Of a stretch of DNA of 34,508 nucleotides, positions 32,147 to 34,508 are shown in pieces. The stretch spans positions 1 to 34,508 of the forward strand of contig DAHUZK010000033.1 in the NCBI GenBank assembly GCA_027306605.1, in the 5' to 3' direction. The translations under genes were made by a program, and so were the position numbers. Positions within the stretch are counted from its first letter, which is position 1; each line of letters opens with the position of its first letter. The notes below the pieces were generated by a model, which saw only the letters and a list, made by a program, of their open reading frames with translations, did not search any database and had not been told where the DNA came from. The stretch is from Acidimicrobiaceae bacterium. GTDB taxonomy: Bacteria; Actinomycetota; Acidimicrobiia; Acidimicrobiales; RAAP-2.

Positions 32147-32208
32147 TTGCACCTAAAGGCGCATTTCGCTTCGACTTTTGGTGCAAACGAGATTCCTGCA
32201 CCAAAAGG
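32147..32208. repeat. Three TGCACC(A/T)AAAGG-type sites
   Basis: TTGCACCTAAAGG (32147-32159) is followed by a perfect 11-bp inverted repeat: CTTTTGGTGCA (32175-32185) and TGCACCAAAAG (32197-32207), with an 11-nt loop. The outer two lie in direct orientation 50 nt apart (about five helical turns), and the middle one is reversed. They lie upstream of both the MFS gene and the small Cys protein. Confidence 0.75.
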
Positions 32209-32243
32209 ACCATCGTCCCTAACGGCGCAAGATTTGCTGGGCG

Positions 32244-32249
32244 TAGCCT
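32244..32249 (+). promoter_or_regulatory. -10 box of small Cys protein gene
   Basis: TAGCCT lies 7 nt before the GTG at 32257. GAGAGG also lies in the gap, so either leaderless or SD-led initiation is possible. Confidence 0.4.
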
Positions 32250-32256
32250 GAGAGGC

Positions 32257-32445
32257 GTGGCGGATGACGGACGGCGCGCGGTTCTGCCCCCTGGCGAAAC
32301 GACCTGGCATTTGGTGACGGATCCGCTGGCGCCGCGCGCCCTGTGCGGACTGATCATCAAGTACGGCTCTCGATTGCGCCAGTGGGCCGAGACCCCAGAG
32401 GTGGATCGCTGCCACTACTGCGTCCGCGTGGCTGGCAGCGAGTAA
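32257..32445 (+). CDS. Small cysteine-containing protein, unknown function
   Basis: The 62-residue frame reads TTWHLVTDPLAPRALCG in its first half and DRCHYCVRVAGSE at its end. The WHL...ALCG...W...CxxC order is typical of many small actinobacterial and actinophage proteins of unknown function that probably bind zinc through Cys residues. GTG 32257 is supported by a TAGCCT box 7 nt upstream. The longer frame upstream overlaps the repeat cluster and the MFS start and is unlikely to be coding. It lies at the border of the mobile region and may have come with it. Confidence 0.55.
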   Translation: MADDGRRAVLPPGETTWHLVTDPLAPRALCGLIIKYGSRLRQWAETPEVDRCHYCVRVAGSE

Positions 32446-32729
32446 GTCCGGCCCCAGGCGGCTAGGGCCGGACCACTCACCCCCAAACAACCCCAGGGCT
32501 TGGCGATCCCCCCCGAGGTGTGGCTGAGTATTGAGGGCGCGGGAATCCCCTGCAAAACAGGTGGCATTGTGCGGAAATAGACCGACGGTCCACGTCCCAC
32601 CTTTCGGGTTTACAACGTCGCGAGATGATCGCGATGGCTCCGGTCCCGGAGGGCAGAGGCTTGGCCGCTCTCGCAACCCTCCGGGACCGGGCACCCCGTC
32701 CCACAAGGAGACAGGAGATGTGAGGAACG
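32446..32729. other. Non-coding stretch left of transposon genes
   Basis: In this 284-nt gap I see no convincing gene. It contains a perfect 14-bp inverted repeat (32640-32690). Further right, a strong AAGGAG ribosome site stands before ATG-TGA (32718-32723), a start codon followed at once by stop. The left end of the transposon probably lies here, but no matching terminal repeat was found by eye. Confidence 0.5.
32640..32690. terminator. Perfect 14-bp inverted repeat, 23-nt loop
   Basis: CCGGTCCCGGAGGG (32640-32653) pairs exactly with CCCTCCGGGACCGG (32677-32690). It lies 39 nt beyond the end of the leftward zinc-ribbon gene, so it may be its terminator. An alternative is a structured RNA upstream of the AAGGAG site on the plus strand. 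Confidence 0.5.
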
Positions 32730-32942
32730 CTACCGGCCCTTCTGGGCCTTGTCTGCCTTTGGTCGTTGCCGCGGTCTGTTCCAGTACGGACTCTTGCACT
32801 TGGGACAGACACGCGGACCGTCCTGTTCGGCTGCGAAGTCGCGGGGCACCCACTGGTGACCGCATCGCTCGCACTCCCAGCCCCAAAGCTGGATCTTCAC
32901 TGGTCGCCTCCTCGGGGGCGCCTTCGGCGTCCGTACCGCCAT
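32730..32942 (-). CDS. Small zinc-ribbon protein
   Basis: The 70-residue protein has a two-knuckle zinc ribbon: WECERCGHQWVPR (Cys24, Cys27) and RVCPKCKSPYWNRPR (Cys46, Cys49), between basic N- and C-terminal tails. Such proteins likely bind nucleic acid. The start is firm: AGGAGG lies 7 nt before the ATG. It is divergent from the SWIM-DDE transposase, with 76 nt of shared promoter, and so probably belongs to the same mobile element as an accessory or regulator. The function is not known. Confidence 0.85.
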   Translation of the reverse strand: MAVRTPKAPPRRRPVKIQLWGWECERCGHQWVPRDFAAEQDGPRVCPKCKSPYWNRPRQRPKADKAQKGR

Positions 32943-32946
32943 TTAT

Positions 32947-33005
32947 ATACCTCCTAGGTATTGACTTCAAGGTACACCCGTTGTATATTCCTAGCAGGGA
33001 TATAC
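32947..33005. promoter_or_regulatory. Palindromes in shared transposon promoter
   Basis: ATACCT-CCT-AGGTAT (32947-32961) covers the zinc-ribbon ribosome site and abuts the transposase -35. GTATATTCC/GGGATATAC (32983-33005, one mismatch) covers the transposase -10. A single regulator bound at both could shut off both genes. Confidence 0.6.
32961..32989 (+). promoter_or_regulatory. Transposase promoter
   Basis: TTGACT (32961-32966) and TATATT (32984-32989) are 17 bp apart, a near-consensus sigma-70 promoter. AAGGGG precedes the ATG at 33019 by 6 nt. Confidence 0.7.
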
Positions 33006-33018
33006 CAAGGGGTACACA

Positions 33019-34287
33019 ATGGAGACCAGGGAACTCAAGGCCATGCAGATCGCAGCGACGACCAAGCTGCGTCGGACCGCCGAAGCGTGGATCGTCCCGT
33101 CGCAGTCCTTCGCGGGTACGGCGTACCGAGTTGTCCAGACCAAGTGGGTGGGCGAGTACGCCAGAGCCGACCGCCCCAACGGCTACCAGTGCGACTGCCC
33201 CGACTTCGAGCTGCGCCAGCAACCGTGCAAGCACATCCTCGCCGTCGAGTTCACGACCCGCCGCGAGATCACGCCCGAGGGCGAAGTGATCACCCAAACC
33301 GCAACGGTGACCTACTCGCAGGAGTGGGGCGCCTACAACGCTGCCCAGTGCTCCGAGAAGGACCGGTTCATGCCGATGCTGGCGGACCTGTGCTCCACCG
33401 TTCCCAACCCGCCACAGAGCAAAGGAAGGCCCCGTCTGCCCCGTTCGGACATGGCCTTCAACTGCGTTGCCCGTATCTACTCGGGACTGTCCGCCCGCCG
33501 CGCCGACTCTGACGTTCGCGAAGCGGAGGCCAGGGGCCTGACTGACTCGGACCCGCACTTCAACTCGGTCCTGCGCTACCTGCGCGATCCCGAGATGACG
33601 CCGGTTCTTCGCGGTCTTGTGGAGCTGTCGGCCCTGCCCCTCAAGGGTGTCGAAACGGACTTCGCCGTTGACGCCACCGGATTCAGCACCAGCCGCTTTG
33701 AGCGTTGGTACGACCACAAATGGGGTCAGGTCAAGAGCAAGCGGGAGTGGAAGAAGCTCCACGCCATGACCGGCGTTCGCACCAACATCGTGACCGCTGT
33801 TGACGTGACCAGTTCGCGGGTCAACGACACCACCCGCCTCAAGCCGCTGCTCAGCACTACGGGTGAGAACTTCGACGTGGACGAGGTGAGCGCCGACAAG
33901 GCGTACATCTCCAAGTCCAACCTGGACCACGTTGAGAAGTTCGGCGGTACGGCTTACATCCCCTTCAAGGCGAACACGGTTGGCGTGCCGTGGCTGCCCG
34001 AGCCGACTCTGCCTGGCTTTGAGGCTCCGGCATGGGAGCGGATGTTCCACATGTTCGCCTACCAAAAGGACGAGTTCCTCGCCCACTATCACAAGCGGTC
34101 GAATGTGGAGACGACGTTCTCCATGATCAAGGCCAAGTTCGGTGACTCGCTGCGGAGCAAGTCCGAAGTCGGTCAGATCAATGAAGTGCTGTGCAAGGTC
34201 ATCGCTCATAACCTGTGCGTGCTGATCGCGTGCGTTCATGAAATCGGGTTGTCGATTCCGGAGTTTGTTCCGAACATGGCTAGCTAG
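33019..34287 (+). CDS. DDE transposase with N-terminal SWIM zinc finger
   Basis: The 422-residue protein joins a SWIM zinc finger (Cys58, Cys60, Cys70, His72 in YQCDCPDFELRQQPCKHIL) to an IS4/IS5-like DDE domain. The likely catalytic triad is Asp218 (FAVDATGFS), Asp293 (VSADKAYIS) and Glu364 (RSNVETTFSMIKAKFG). The SWIM finger probably helps bind the element's ends. GC content and codon use (more T/A in third positions) look lower than in neighbours, which fits transfer. A good promoter and AAGGGG ribosome site precede the ATG. The frame is complete and all key residues are present, so the enzyme may be active. Confidence 0.88.
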   Translation: METRELKAMQIAATTKLRRTAEAWIVPSQSFAGTAYRVVQTKWVGEYARADRPNGYQCDCPDFELRQQPCKHILAVEFTTRREITPEGEVITQTATVTYSQEWGAYNAAQCSEKDRFMPMLADLCSTVPNPPQSKGRPRLPRSDMAFNCVARIYSGLSARRADSDVREAEARGLTDSDPHFNSVLRYLRDPEMTPVLRGLVELSALPLKGVETDFAVDATGFSTSRFERWYDHKWGQVKSKREWKKLHAMTGVRTNIVTAVDVTSSRVNDTTRLKPLLSTTGENFDVDEVSADKAYISKSNLDHVEKFGGTAYIPFKANTVGVPWLPEPTLPGFEAPAWERMFHMFAYQKDEFLAHYHKRSNVETTFSMIKAKFGDSLRSKSEVGQINEVLCKVIAHNLCVLIACVHEIGLSIPEFVPNMAS

Positions 34288-34300
34288 ATGCTCCCGAGTC

Positions 34301-34335
34301 ACTCGGTTCACGTCCACAGGCGTGGTGTACCGAGT
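34301..34335 (+). terminator. Hairpin after transposase
   Basis: ACTCGGT (34301-34307) pairs with ACCGAGT (34329-34335), and CCAC with GTGG inside, starting 13 nt after the transposase stop. It may be a terminator or part of the element's right end. A second palindrome, AGCTCGT-G-ACGAGCT, follows at 34347-34361. Confidence 0.45.
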
Positions 34336-34435
34336 TGGCGCCGGTGAGCTCGTGACGAGCTAACCAGCCGCCTGACGCGACGACCACCGCATCAATCTTC
34401 AAGTTCCGTCCAAAGAACGCGAAGGAGAAGATGCG

Positions 34436-34508
34436 GTGGAAGTCACCAACACGATGGGCGCGGCCGAGGTGCTGCGCAAGTACCTGCTCGAGGCCGACCC
34501 CGACCTGG
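34436..34508 (+). CDS. IS256-like transposase, N-terminal fragment (cut by window)
   Basis: The visible 24 residues (VEVTNTMGAAEV, then LRKYLLEADPDL) fit the N-terminus of IS256-family mutator-type transposases, where a similar helix precedes LREMV. GTG 34436 is 8 nt after GGAG (34424-34427); an ATG at 34431 is out of frame. The gene runs off the window, so the catalytic part cannot be seen. It lies ~150 nt after the SWIM-DDE transposase, making this end a mobile-DNA hotspot. Confidence 0.6.
   Translation, partial: MEVTNTMGAAEVLRKYLLEADPDL

Larger units (their letters stand above)
32730..34287. mobile_element. SWIM-DDE transposon with zinc-ribbon gene
   Basis: The element is defined here by its two divergent genes and the palindromes between them. 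Terminal inverted repeats and target duplications were not found by eye, so the true ends are unknown: the left probably in 32446-32729, the right probably in 34288-34420. Confidence 0.55.

Noticed and set aside
32531..33289. A 252-codon plus-strand frame over the zinc-ribbon gene
   Set aside because: It crosses the zinc-ribbon gene antisense, the shared promoter and the start of the transposase, and its residues show no domain.
30334..34317. A 1327-codon frame on the minus strand
   Set aside because: It runs antisense to the SWIM-DDE transposase and out of frame through the MFS gene; its existence reflects the lack of stops at high GC, not a protein.

Overview
The window is about 34.5 kb of GC-rich DNA with actinobacterial character. 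The signs are a SCO6880/DUF6112-type conjugation module, a DinB/mycothiol-isomerase-like protein, divergent ctaA/ctaB, a sortase-E-like LAxTG protein, and many genes whose only visible start signal is a TANNNT box 6-9 nt before the start codon (leaderless transcription). An Acidimicrobiia-like actinobacterium would fit, but nothing here proves the class.

Left part (1-9.8 kb) is accessory. It holds the end of a CU044_5270-like gene, a HIT-like protein, a Fic AMP-transferase with its own inhibitory motif, and the remains of a conjugative element. The element reads leftwards: DUF6112-like small membrane protein, VirB6/TrbL-like membrane protein, SCO6880-like protein, then a VirB4-like ATPase cut off just after its Walker B motif. 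Between the SCO6880-like gene and the ATPase sit a sulfatase, a Nudix hydrolase and a DUF1275 membrane protein. A 62-nt imperfect palindrome lies at the ATPase/Fic junction.

Middle part (10-20.3 kb) looks like core chromosome. It has a SenX3/RegX3-type two-component pair whose kinase carries a roughly 145-residue low-complexity insert in the ATP-binding domain; a serS / DinB-like / metallo-hydrolase operon; an ABC exporter divergent from serS whose -10 box overlaps that of serS; a TlpA-like thioredoxin with ctaB; ctaA; and tRNA-Glu(UUC).

From 20.4 to 24.9 kb is the most interesting region. A membrane-anchored beta-propeller protein converges on an operon of a Tat-signal LAFTG-tailed small protein, an HPr-kinase-like ATPase and a PqqD-like protein, with a nucleotidyltransferase divergent from it. 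HprK-like, PqqD-like and nucleotidyltransferase genes are known to travel together in a set of unknown function. Here the set is joined to a plausible substrate that looks exported and anchored, and the substrate gene has a long leader with two hairpins.

Right part (24.9-34.5 kb) has a secreted GH5 glycosidase, a FUSC transporter, a TfoX-like protein, an MFS exporter with a downstream MerR regulator, and a small cysteine-containing protein. It ends in mobile DNA: an element with a SWIM-finger DDE transposase divergent from a zinc-ribbon protein over a palindrome-rich shared promoter, then the start of an IS256-like transposase cut by the window edge.
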